Positions 27,983 through 36,577 of a stretch of DNA of 64,000 bases are shown piece after piece. The notes beneath the pieces are model-generated. The model was given only the letters and a program-made list of their open reading frames with translations, did not search any database and had not been told where the DNA came from. The stretch's first letter is position 1, and every line of letters starts with the position of its first letter. The translations under genes and the position numbers were made by a program. Location of the stretch: contig OZ244935.1 in NCBI GenBank assembly GCA_965222005.1, positions 4,588,001-4,652,000 on the forward strand, given 5' to 3'. The stretch is from CBDCTM01 sp965222005. Its GTDB lineage: Bacteria; Bacteroidota; Bacteroidia; Chitinophagales; Saprospiraceae.

Positions 27983-28196
27983 GAAGTTGTTTAAGAATTG
28001 CTGCTTGTGGCGACAAATAGCCATTTCGGGCCAGATTGAATCTCTTTTTCGAGTGCATAGCCAAGCTACGGACGACAAACCTGTCTGTCTGCCAGGCAGG
28101 AAAGATGACCGAACGCAAGTGAGGGAACCTCAAAGCGGACGGAATGCCAGCTCGAAAGAGCATTTTGTAGCCAAGTGAGTTTTGTTAAACAACTTC
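27983..28196. repeat. 214-bp MITE-like element with 12-bp terminal inverted repeats
   Basis: The ends are perfect 12-bp inverted repeats: GAAGTTGTTTAA at 27983-27994 and TTAAACAACTTC at 28185-28196. The interior is GC-richer than the flanks and includes a GTCTGCCAGGCAG-type palindrome near 28088. No gene fits it. It lies 30 bp from the start codon of the coiled-coil protein and 82 bp from a copy of the 161-bp repeat. Confidence 0.6.
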
Positions 28197-28277
28197 ATAG
28201 CGTGATCACAACAATCACCTTGTTTAGACTCCAAATTGCCGGCCAGTCACCTTCTGACTGGACATCTTAGTTTCTTC

Positions 28278-28438
28278 TTAGTAATGGCCAATTAATAAGT
28301 TATTGATTTGGGATTGAGATTTTGTCGTCAGGCGAGGCATTTTTTGAGCGAATAGCGAGCTATTTAAGCAAAAAATAACGAAGTATGGCGGCAAAAGATC
28401 AGAGACAAATCGTGAAGTTATTATTTGATCATTACTTA
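28278..28438 (-). repeat. 161-bp dispersed repeat, copy B
   Basis: Reverse complement of 4845-5005 with one difference seen. It lies downstream of pccB (which ends at 28492) and may supply its 3' hairpin through the internal TTTTTTG...CAAAAAA imperfect palindrome. No reading frame is conserved in it. Confidence 0.85.
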
Positions 28439-28491
28439 ACAATCAGCAAATATCTGTCAATTATATACCCCTCACAATCAGTTACTTAGCA

Positions 28492-30033
28492 TCAAAGAGG
28501 GATGTTGCCGTGCTTTTTTCGGGGGCGCTGCTCTACTTTGTTTTCCAGCAGGGCAAAGGCTTTTATGAGCTTTCGGCGTGTAGTAGCCGGCTCGATCACC
28601 TCATCCACGAAGCCCCGCTCGGTAGCGCTGTAAGGGTTGGCAAATTTTTCGGCATATTCGGCTTCCTTCTCTGCCAGTTTGCCTGCAGGATCGGCGGCAG
28701 CTTTGATTTCTTTCCGAAAAATAATTTCGCTGGCTCCCTTGGCCCCCATCACAGCAATCTCGGCACTTGGCCAGGCAAAGTTCAAATCGGCACCAATATG
28801 CTTGGAGTTCATCACATCATAGGCACCACCATACGCTTTGCGGGTGATTAGGGTGACGCGCGGCACGGTGGCTTCACTAAAGGCGAACAGCAGCTTGGCG
28901 CCATTAACGATGATTCCGTTCCACTCCTGATCGGTACCCGGCAAAAAGCCCGGCACATCTACCAGCACCAACATGGGAATGTTGAAACAATCGCAAAAGC
29001 GAACAAAACGGGCCGCTTTTTTGGAGCTGTTCACGTCCAGGCAGCCGGCCAGATAGATAGGCTGATTGGCAATAATGCCCAGGCTGCGTCCGGCCAGGCG
29101 TGCAAAACCGACTACTATGTTTTCCGCAAAATTAGCATGAATTTCAAAAAAAGTATCTGCATCCATCATCCCGCTAATCACTTCCCGCATATCATAGGGC
29201 TGGTTGACGTTTTTGGGCAAAATCTCTTCCAACTCAGGCCGATATTCTTCGCCTATAGCATAGCTTTCGGAGGGTGCCTTTTCCTCACAATTTTGAGGCA
29301 GATAGCTCAACAGCCGTTTGATCTTTTCAATGCAGTCCATATCATTGAGAGCCGTGAGATGGGTAACGCCCGACTTGGTACTGTGCGCATGTGCTCCCCC
29401 CAGCTCCTCGCTGGTGACGGTCTCATTGGTGACGGTCTTCACCACATTGGGGCCGGTGACGAACATATAGCTGGTACCTTCCACCATCACTGTGAAATCC
29501 GTCATGGCGGGTGAATATACGGCCCCACCAGCGCAGGGGCCCATGATGGCAGAGATTTGCGGGATGACGCCGGAGGAGATTACGTTTCGGTAAAAAATAT
29601 CGGCATATCCACCCAATGACTTGACCCCTTCCTGAATACGCGCACCGCCTGAGTCATTGAGCCCTATCAGAGGAGCACCCGTTTTTAGGGCCAGGTCCAT
29701 CACTTTGCAAATCTTTTCGGCATGCGTTTCGGAGAGCGAGCCGCCAAAAACGGTAAAATCCTGGGCAAATATATAGACTGGCCGGCCATTCACTGTTCCG
29801 TAGCCGGTGATGACTCCATCGCCATAAAACTGTTGTTTCTCCATCCCGAAATCGGTACTTCGATGAGTCACCAGCATTCCTATCTCTTCAAAAGAACCAT
29901 CGTCCAGCAGAAAGTGGATTCGCTCGCGGGCCGTGAGCTTGCCCTTTTGGTGCTGCGTATCAATGCGTTCGGATCCGCCACCCAACAAGGCCGCTTCCTT
30001 CTTTTGCTGTAAGCTTTCGCGTTTTTCTTTCAT
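28492..30033 (-). CDS. pccB: Propionyl-CoA carboxylase beta subunit (carboxyltransferase)
   Basis: 513 residues from the ATG complementary to 30031-30033 (a TTG lies one codon earlier). Carboxyltransferase motifs are clear: LNDSGGARIQEGV, MGPCAGGAVYSPA, DVPGFLPGTDQEWNGII and TRKAYGGAYDVMNSK. The aspartate in YGGAYDVM is the position that favours propionyl- or acetyl-CoA, and the C-terminal KHGNIPL is typical of PccB. The enzyme makes methylmalonyl-CoA from propionyl-CoA together with a biotinylated alpha subunit, which is not encoded nearby. It starts 26 bp after the glycosyltransferase fusion gene on the same strand, so the two may share a transcript. Confidence 0.93.
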   Translation of the reverse strand: MKEKRESLQQKKEAALLGGGSERIDTQHQKGKLTARERIHFLLDDGSFEEIGMLVTHRSTDFGMEKQQFYGDGVITGYGTVNGRPVYIFAQDFTVFGGSLSETHAEKICKVMDLALKTGAPLIGLNDSGGARIQEGVKSLGGYADIFYRNVISSGVIPQISAIMGPCAGGAVYSPAMTDFTVMVEGTSYMFVTGPNVVKTVTNETVTSEELGGAHAHSTKSGVTHLTALNDMDCIEKIKRLLSYLPQNCEEKAPSESYAIGEEYRPELEEILPKNVNQPYDMREVISGMMDADTFFEIHANFAENIVVGFARLAGRSLGIIANQPIYLAGCLDVNSSKKAARFVRFCDCFNIPMLVLVDVPGFLPGTDQEWNGIIVNGAKLLFAFSEATVPRVTLITRKAYGGAYDVMNSKHIGADLNFAWPSAEIAVMGAKGASEIIFRKEIKAAADPAGKLAEKEAEYAEKFANPYSATERGFVDEVIEPATTRRKLIKAFALLENKVEQRPRKKHGNIPL

Positions 30034-30059
30034 CAATCATGGTTGAGCCCAAAAATAAT

Positions 30060-33000
30060 TTATTTCGATTTCTTTTGATTGGCTATAGCCTCTTTGAATG
30101 CTTTGTCCAGTTTGACGGCCGGCTCATAATCGCGGTCGTAACTGAGTGCCTGCTGCAGTTGCTTCATTGATTCTTGATAGTTGCCCTGTACATAGCTCAA
30201 CTTGGCGCTATAGTACAGCTCTCTGGTTTTATCGCCTTTTTGTTTGGCAAGCTGGATACCCATTTGATAGGCCTGCGCTACATTCCCTCCTTCCCGATCG
30301 TACAAATCCATATATTTCAAGGCATCACCAAAACGATTTTCCTGTGCAGCTATGGAAGTCAGGTAATAATAGGCCGAGCTATATTTGTAATTCAAATCTA
30401 CTACCCGCTCAAAGGTTTGACGGGCCTTATCTTGTTGCTGGGTTTGGACATAATAAACTCCTTGAGCAAATAAGCCATTATTGTAAGTCGGAGACAGTTT
30501 GAAGAGCTTATCCAGGGTAGCCTGCGCCTGTGGATATTGTTGCGTGGCAATGTATGAATTGGCCAGCGCAAGGGTAGCCGCCTCATTTTTAGGATGTCGA
30601 TTAATTTCCTGCTCGTAAAGGCGAATGGCACTGTCGAAGTCTTTGCTTTTCTCCGCTTCATAAGCCTGCGCATCCAGGTTTTGCGGGTTTTTGCTGATCG
30701 CAGCCAGCGTGATATCGCCTGCCTTGGCTTCGTAAACCGTCTCTGCCGGCGGCCAGGCATCATTGAGCAACAGGTCTTTGTTGACAAAGCGGCTGTAGAA
30801 CATGTAATAATCGGCTTTGTGCTGGTGGCGATTGCGGTATCGGGTATATTTAACCTTCACATTGGGGGCCAGTTGCCCCAGATAGTACTTGAGCGGTACG
30901 GAGCAATTGGTATATACTTTTACTTCTTTGCCACTTTTTACATCCTCTGCATTGCCGGCCAGCCATTCACAAAGCTCCTTCATCGAGTTCATCCAGTAGT
31001 CCGTTTCATACCGGCCATAGGCTGCCTTGGTTCCTCCAGCCAGCTTATTGAAATAGGTATATTGGTAAGGATGGTTGCGCAGCATCCATCCAGTAGGCAA
31101 AGCCATTAATACAGCTAGTACAATGGTCAGCCCCCAGCGCACAGCTTTTTGCTCAAAGCGGGAAGATAGCGTATGCCAACCCCAGGCTGCCAAAATGGCC
31201 ACGATGGGATAAATAAAAAGGAAGTGACGCATGCCATCATACAGGCTTGAGCCTTTGAATATCGCGTAGGCCATTGGAAATATGCCGGTAAAGGTTACAA
31301 AAAGCCAGGGCCATACATTGATTTTTTTGAATCGAAGAACAAAGAAAGTGACAAACAACCCCAAGCCGGCCAGGATAAATAGCGGTGCCGAAATCAGTAT
31401 CCATTTAGGAATATAATACCAGGGCAGCTCATCCGACCACAAATGATCCCCTTCAAAGAGCATGCGGATGCCGATAGAAAAATTGGACATTTCACTCAAT
31501 GCCTTGAAAGGATTACTCAGCGGTGCCTGCTGTGCGTAGGGCCAGTAGAGCATCCCCGCAAAATAGCCACCCACCGCTACAAATAGCCCAATGCCCAATA
31601 TTTTCAACAAGGATTTTGGCTGTGCGAGCTGCTTTCTCAAATCCGACCTCCACAAATAGCTGATGCCGGTAAAGAGACCAAAGTAGGCAATAAGCAGTAT
31701 TCCACCCACCCGCACATTGATGGCTGCGGCAATGCCAATCGTTAAAAGAATCACTGTTTTAGTAGCCGGTCGGGGAAGCTGTTTGATAAACCGGACAAGA
31801 TAAAGCAGGCTGAACACATAAGCCGCAGCAAAGGGAATATCCTTGGGGTTGTTCATAGCATGGCCAAAAATACGGGGCGAAAGGGCCATAAACAGCAGGG
31901 CCAAAAAGCCCAATTTCCAGCTTCCGCTCAGCTCACGGGCCAGCTTGCCGGTGAAGAAAATCATGAAAAATCCGGTGAGCGCATTAAGGACATGGCGCAG
32001 TTCATACTCTCCCCACCAACCAATGTATTTGTTGCACCAGGCAGCGATATAATCAAACAAACCACCGTAGAAATACAAGTTCTTATAGTTGAGCGCCGAG
32101 TCATCTTCGCCATTGCTTTCAAAATAACTCAGGATTTTTTCACCGTACACCTTCTGTACTTCCTCATCACCCGTCACACCAAAGTCGAAACTCAGCATAG
32201 GCATCCCAATCAACAACAGCAGACTGAGCACCACAAATAGCAATCTGAAATAGGACGGTTCGGTTCCGGCTTCCGTTTTTTTACTGAGCTGAGCTATCGG
32301 CTCACTGATGAAGTGGCGCCACTTGAGGCGAATAGAGATCAGAAGGCTTTGCCAAAACATCTTAATACTATCCGACAGCAGAGATATTTTAGAATCATCC
32401 TGATGTTTCCAGCGAATCGGCATGCTTTGAATACCGATATTATCAAGTTCCGCCTGATACAATAGCTCCACATCGTGCGCCCAGCCATTGGTACCTAGTT
32501 CGCCAAACAGCTTTTTGGCCACAGCCTGAGGGTACAACTTAAAGCCACATTGGGTATCCTGAAGATTGAGGTTGGTAAAAAGCTGGATGATAAAGTTGAA
32601 GGTAAGCCCTGCTACTCGTCGAACGGCCTGACCTTCGACTTCCGATTCGCTATGCTCCCGCGAACCGATCAGTATCTGGTTTTGCTTAAAAGTTTTGCCC
32701 GGCAACTGTCTGAGCCAGCGCAGCAGCTCATGCGGCTGGGTGGCACAATCGGCATCCATGGTAAGCACAAAGTCGCCATCGGCCCGAGCCACACCCGCTT
32801 TGAGAGCCCCTCCCTTCCCTTGATTTTCGGAAAGGTGCACTACTTCAAAACTTGTATTGTCCGAAAACGCATCTTTTCCGGCTTTTTCGAGTGCGGCTCC
32901 TGTTTGGTCACTACTGCCATCATCGACGGCAATGATCTGAAGGGGGCGTTTCCATTTTTGGTGAAAATCCCGAAGCACCCGAATCAGCTTGGTAGCTCGC

Positions 33001-33101
33001 TTTTGTTCGTTGTAGCAAGGAATAACAATGCTGAGCTTGCCCTTAAAGTTGTTGGCAATAGCTTTGGTGGATGTTACAACTTTTCGCTTTTTTTTACTCA
33101 T
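30060..33101 (-). CDS. Three-part fusion: GT2 glycosyltransferase, GT39-like membrane mannosyltransferase region, TPR domain
   Basis: 1013 residues. Residues about 18-245 are a cytoplasmic GT2 domain with VIPCYNE, VDDGSSDQT and TMDADCATQP. This DPM1-like form would load a sugar on polyprenyl phosphate. Residues about 285-720 hold around ten membrane helices with an early acidic loop (FGVTGDEEVQKVYGEK), the layout of GT39/PMT-type transferases that use such lipid-linked sugars. From about residue 845 to the end there are TPR repeats (AATLALANSYIATQQYPQAQ and SPTYNNGLFAQGVYYVQTQQ). The fusion therefore joins donor formation and transfer in one protein. The acceptor is unknown. It precedes pccB by 26 bp. 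Confidence 0.88.
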   Translation of the reverse strand: MSKKKRKVVTSTKAIANNFKGKLSIVIPCYNEQKRATKLIRVLRDFHQKWKRPLQIIAVDDGSSDQTGAALEKAGKDAFSDNTSFEVVHLSENQGKGGALKAGVARADGDFVLTMDADCATQPHELLRWLRQLPGKTFKQNQILIGSREHSESEVEGQAVRRVAGLTFNFIIQLFTNLNLQDTQCGFKLYPQAVAKKLFGELGTNGWAHDVELLYQAELDNIGIQSMPIRWKHQDDSKISLLSDSIKMFWQSLLISIRLKWRHFISEPIAQLSKKTEAGTEPSYFRLLFVVLSLLLLIGMPMLSFDFGVTGDEEVQKVYGEKILSYFESNGEDDSALNYKNLYFYGGLFDYIAAWCNKYIGWWGEYELRHVLNALTGFFMIFFTGKLARELSGSWKLGFLALLFMALSPRIFGHAMNNPKDIPFAAAYVFSLLYLVRFIKQLPRPATKTVILLTIGIAAAINVRVGGILLIAYFGLFTGISYLWRSDLRKQLAQPKSLLKILGIGLFVAVGGYFAGMLYWPYAQQAPLSNPFKALSEMSNFSIGIRMLFEGDHLWSDELPWYYIPKWILISAPLFILAGLGLFVTFFVLRFKKINVWPWLFVTFTGIFPMAYAIFKGSSLYDGMRHFLFIYPIVAILAAWGWHTLSSRFEQKAVRWGLTIVLAVLMALPTGWMLRNHPYQYTYFNKLAGGTKAAYGRYETDYWMNSMKELCEWLAGNAEDVKSGKEVKVYTNCSVPLKYYLGQLAPNVKVKYTRYRNRHQHKADYYMFYSRFVNKDLLLNDAWPPAETVYEAKAGDITLAAISKNPQNLDAQAYEAEKSKDFDSAIRLYEQEINRHPKNEAATLALANSYIATQQYPQAQATLDKLFKLSPTYNNGLFAQGVYYVQTQQQDKARQTFERVVDLNYKYSSAYYYLTSIAAQENRFGDALKYMDLYDREGGNVAQAYQMGIQLAKQKGDKTRELYYSAKLSYVQGNYQESMKQLQQALSYDRDYEPAVKLDKAFKEAIANQKKSK

Positions 33102-33206
33102 GAAAGAAGCTGAATTTCTTCATTGTTTATTACATAAGAGCAAAACAGGTAGCACAAATATTAAAAAATATGAGCAATTATCCCTGCGGAGCGTTTCAAA
33201 AACCGT

Positions 33207-33214
33207 TACTTTTG
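33207..33214 (+). promoter_or_regulatory. Possible -7 element of the aminotransferase promoter
   Basis: TACTTTTG matches the Bacteroidota TAnnTTTG element 36 bp before the ATG at 33251. No TTG was found at the usual -33 distance, so the call is tentative. Confidence 0.4.
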
Positions 33215-33250
33215 TGGCCCGTAATTGTTAGAATCTAAAACCCACGATAT

Positions 33251-34459
33251 ATGCCTGTTACTACCAGCCATCCACTTTCCGACCGCATCCTCAACATGAC
33301 CGAATCGGCTACCTTGAAAATGGCCCAAATGGCGCGCGATTTGGCTGCTCAAGGTCACGATGTCATCAGTCTGAGCATTGGTGAGCCTGATTTCGATACG
33401 CCGGAGCATATCAAAAAGGCCGCTATTGATGCACTAAACGCAGGCATGACTAAATATACTCCCGTGCCCGGTTTGGCTGCCCTGCGCGAAGCGATTCGCA
33501 TAAAATTCAAGCGCGACAACGATCTCGATTTCGAACTCAATCAAATCGTTGTATCCAATGGCGCGAAGCAATCAATTGCCAATCTCAGTCTGGCACTGCT
33601 CAATGAAGGAGATGAGGCGATCATTCTGGCGCCCTATTGGGTGTCGTATTACGAAATCGTGAAACTGGGTGGTGGAGTCCCCGTAGTGTTGAAAGCAGGT
33701 ATTGAGCAGGATTATAAAGTAACGGCCGACCAACTGGAGGCGGCTATTACAGCACGTACCAAGTTTATCATTTTTTCTTCGCCCTGCAATCCTACCGGCT
33801 CGGTGTATTCACGGGATGAGCTAAAAGCCATAGCCGATGTAGTGGCCAGGCACGAAGGTGTGTATATCATAAGTGATGAAATTTACGAGTACATCAATTT
33901 TACCGACCGGCACATCAGCATCGGTTCTTTCGATAATGTGAAAGAGCGTACCATCACGGTAAATGGCTTTTCCAAAGGCTTTGCGATGACGGGCTGGAGG
34001 CTGGGCTACATCGGTGCACCCCAATGGCTGGCTGCTGCCTGTGCCAAGATGCAGGGTCAGTTTACTTCCGGCGCTACAGCTTTTGGGCAAAAAGCGGCCG
34101 CACATGCTTTGCTGGCAGATATGACCCCCACCCGCCAGATGTGCGAAGCATTTCGCAAGCGCAGGGATATGGTGATTGAGCTGCTACAAAATATCCCCGG
34201 CATCAAAGTCAATCAGCCGCAGGGAGCCTTTTACATTTTCCCCGACATCAGCGACTATTTTGGCAAAAGTGATGGCGAGCATACGATCCACAATGCGAAT
34301 GATTTTTGCGATTATTTGCTGCGTATCGGGCATGTTGCTGTGGTGAGTGGCTCTGCTTTCGGGGCCGATGATTGCTTCCGGTTTTCGTATGCAGCATCGG
34401 AAGCACAGCTGCGGGAGGCGGTGAAAAGGATGGAGCGGGTGCTGGGCAAGCTGGTTTGA
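33251..34459 (+). CDS. Pyridoxal-phosphate aminotransferase (class I, aspartate-aminotransferase type)
   Basis: 402 residues of fold-type I aminotransferase. Seen are the N-terminal LSIGEPDFDTPEHI, the PLP-stacking region SNGAKQSI and FSSPCNPTGSVYS. The aspartate of IISDEIYE and the Schiff-base lysine K242 in NGFSKGFAMTGWRLGY are also present, with a late substrate-carboxylate arginine in DCFRFSYA. This sub-group (I-gamma, prokaryotic AspC-like) transfers amino groups between aspartate and 2-oxoglutarate, sometimes also other amino acids. It is monocistronic and divergent from the glycosyltransferase fusion. Confidence 0.92.
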   Translation: MPVTTSHPLSDRILNMTESATLKMAQMARDLAAQGHDVISLSIGEPDFDTPEHIKKAAIDALNAGMTKYTPVPGLAALREAIRIKFKRDNDLDFELNQIVVSNGAKQSIANLSLALLNEGDEAIILAPYWVSYYEIVKLGGGVPVVLKAGIEQDYKVTADQLEAAITARTKFIIFSSPCNPTGSVYSRDELKAIADVVARHEGVYIISDEIYEYINFTDRHISIGSFDNVKERTITVNGFSKGFAMTGWRLGYIGAPQWLAAACAKMQGQFTSGATAFGQKAAAHALLADMTPTRQMCEAFRKRRDMVIELLQNIPGIKVNQPQGAFYIFPDISDYFGKSDGEHTIHNANDFCDYLLRIGHVAVVSGSAFGADDCFRFSYAASEAQLREAVKRMERVLGKLV

Positions 34460-34610
34460 TAGCAGGTCTTTTTGCTTGCCAACAACGAATACTCGTTCTG
34501 TAGAGGGCTAATGCACCCCCATTTTTTTCGATCATTTGGGTGAATGTGTATATGGAGCAGCCAAAATTGATTACCTTAGGTAGTAGAAAAGCCAAAGGAA
34601 AATCATATTT

Positions 34611-35279
34611 ATGAGAAAATTCTGGATTATTGCAATCCCTCTCCTCCTAGCTGTCCCGCTCGTCCCATTTGCTGTTTTTGGAGAGTTTGATGGATTAGGC
34701 ATTCTCGATCATCCCAGCCCTTACTACCTGTTTTTTATTGGCATTCTGCTGTTGGCCAGCGACATCATCGCTCCACTACCATCCAGCCTGGTTGCTGTAT
34801 TCCTCGGCACCAAACTTGGCTTGTTTTATGGCACCGTTTCCATATTTTCGGGCTTGATGATAGGCTCACTAATAGGTTTTGGCTTGGGCTGGTATCCCGG
34901 TAATGTTCTTGCCAAAAGCCTATTACCCTCTGATCAAAAGACTTCCATTGACATATTTGAACATCGTATCAGTTACTGGGTCCTCGTGCTTTGCCGCTCC
35001 ATTCCCATTCTTGCCGAATCCTCTGTAATTGCTGCTGGAACTGCCCGACTACGGCCAACTAATACCTTTGCTGTGCTTGCTCTATCCAATTTATTGCTAG
35101 CCGTGGTGTATGCATTTTTTGGCGTTTGGGGGGGAGCCAATGGAAGCCCCGCGTTTTTGTTTTGCGGAGGGATACTGGTTCCGGCGATAGGAATACTTCT
35201 GCTTTTTTTGTTTGTAAGGCCCTCCTTTCTTCATCAGTCTGTAATACATCCGAATCATGACAAAAATAACCACGCGTGA
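34611..35279 (+). CDS. VTT-domain (DedA/TVP38-like) membrane protein
   Basis: 222 residues with about five or six hydrophobic segments. The middle part VLVLCRSIPILAESSVIAAG matches the R-x-x-P...AG signature of the VTT/SNARE-associated domain found in DedA and TVP38 proteins, which move lipids across or within membranes. Preceding it is PLPSSLVAVFLGTKLG, the re-entrant segment of the family. Assignment by eye is moderate. It overlaps the start of the ferritin-like gene by 23 bases, so the two are coupled in translation. Confidence 0.7.
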   Translation: MRKFWIIAIPLLLAVPLVPFAVFGEFDGLGILDHPSPYYLFFIGILLLASDIIAPLPSSLVAVFLGTKLGLFYGTVSIFSGLMIGSLIGFGLGWYPGNVLAKSLLPSDQKTSIDIFEHRISYWVLVLCRSIPILAESSVIAAGTARLRPTNTFAVLALSNLLLAVVYAFFGVWGGANGSPAFLFCGGILVPAIGILLLFLFVRPSFLHQSVIHPNHDKNNHA

Positions 35280-36552
35280 AGAGCTTATCCAGCTTTTGAA
35301 CGAAGCTGCAGAACTCGAGCATTTACTGGCAGTGCAATATTTATATGCCGCCTTTTCTACCAAACGCCTACCCGAAGAAGGGCTGACACCCAGCCAGCAA
35401 AATGCGGTGGACGACTGGACCCAAACGATATTGGTGGTAGCCCGGCAGGAGATGGAACATCTCGCGCTGGCCAACAACTTGCTTACTTCCATTGGAGGTA
35501 TGCCCCATTTTGGCCGACCCAATTTTCCGCAAACCGGGCAATATTTTATAGCCCCAATGAATTTGGAACGACTAAATGACCGAACTGCCAAGCGCTTTAC
35601 CTGTTTTGAACGGCCAGGACATATAAGCAGAAAAGATGCATTTTGCAAAGCCTATGAATATGGGCGAATCATTCCGCTCGACCCCCGCGATCCATTGTTT
35701 TACAACGACGTAGGAGAATTGTATGCAAAAATTGAAGACGGTATCAATCATATCGACATGACCGATGAAGAGTTGTTTATTGGGCCACCAAATGCTCAAT
35801 TGGGTGGCCAAGAGCTCAATCTCAACTTTAATCGGGTTGGTGCATCGGGTGGTGTGTTCGATATGACTTTGCTCCCTGTGACCGATCGCGTTACTGCCAT
35901 TAGGGCCATTCAATTGATCCGCGAGCAGGGAGAAGGGGCGCCCGGTCCGTTCGATACAGAACCTTCTCATTACGAGCGTTTCCTTGAAATAGTTGAGCAA
36001 TTAGCGAAAATGCAAAAAGAAGATCCTTCTTTTGATCCGGCCAGAGATGTGATACTCAATCCCGCTCTTTGGCAGAAAAGATATCGAACAGGATACAATA
36101 TCGTTACCCATCCCCTTACAAGGCAAGTTCTGGAACTGTTCAACAACTCTTACATGCTAATGATGAATATGCTGATCCGTTTTTTTGCTCATACCGACGA
36201 AACACAGCAGGAGTTGAATGCTTTGAAATATGCAGCCTTTTTCCCTTTCATGACTATTGTGATCCGTCCGGTTGGAGAATTATTGACCCTGATGCCCGCT
36301 TTTGAAAATCAGGAAAACGGCCCCAGAGCCGGGGCTAGTTTCGAAATCAATACTGTGCTGGAGTTCCTCCCCCACAAAGCTGCCGCTTGGAAAATGATCT
36401 ACGAACGATTGGTCTTTTTGTCCCAACAAATGGTTTCGCTTAGTAAAAAGAAGGGTGTCCCCGATCGCCTGGCTTATGTGGGAGAAAGTATCGGGTTGAT
36501 CTCGGAAAAAGTTAAACAACAGCTCTTTGGAATGGGTGTGGAAAGCATCTAA
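35257..36552 (+). CDS. Ferritin-like protein of the iminophenylpyruvate-dimer-synthase (VioB N-terminal) type
   Basis: 431 residues. The N-terminal part has AAELEHLLAVQYLYAAF (E21, H22), then VARQEMEHLALANNLLTSIGG (E65, E67, H68) and FGRPNFP. That is the pattern of the ferritin-like domain of VioB/StaD-type iminophenyl-pyruvate dimer synthases. A later helix bundle (about 285-310, FNNSYMLMMNMLIRFFAHTDE) would complete the four-helix core. In violacein and indolocarbazole pathways such enzymes couple oxidised tryptophan units, but stand-alone members of the fold occur widely with no known substrate. No other tryptophan-dimer gene is present, so a pigment role is not supported here. The gene overlaps the VTT gene and is followed by an unknown partner 25 bp downstream. 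Confidence 0.75.
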   Translation: MTKITTREELIQLLNEAAELEHLLAVQYLYAAFSTKRLPEEGLTPSQQNAVDDWTQTILVVARQEMEHLALANNLLTSIGGMPHFGRPNFPQTGQYFIAPMNLERLNDRTAKRFTCFERPGHISRKDAFCKAYEYGRIIPLDPRDPLFYNDVGELYAKIEDGINHIDMTDEELFIGPPNAQLGGQELNLNFNRVGASGGVFDMTLLPVTDRVTAIRAIQLIREQGEGAPGPFDTEPSHYERFLEIVEQLAKMQKEDPSFDPARDVILNPALWQKRYRTGYNIVTHPLTRQVLELFNNSYMLMMNMLIRFFAHTDETQQELNALKYAAFFPFMTIVIRPVGELLTLMPAFENQENGPRAGASFEINTVLEFLPHKAAAWKMIYERLVFLSQQMVSLSKKKGVPDRLAYVGESIGLISEKVKQQLFGMGVESI

Positions 36553-36577
36553 TTTATCAAAACCAACGATTCTTGCT

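Noticed and set aside
27954..28163. N-terminal extension of the coiled-coil protein frame
   Set aside because: It would place non-coding repeat sequence before a clear signal peptide that starts at the internal ATG.
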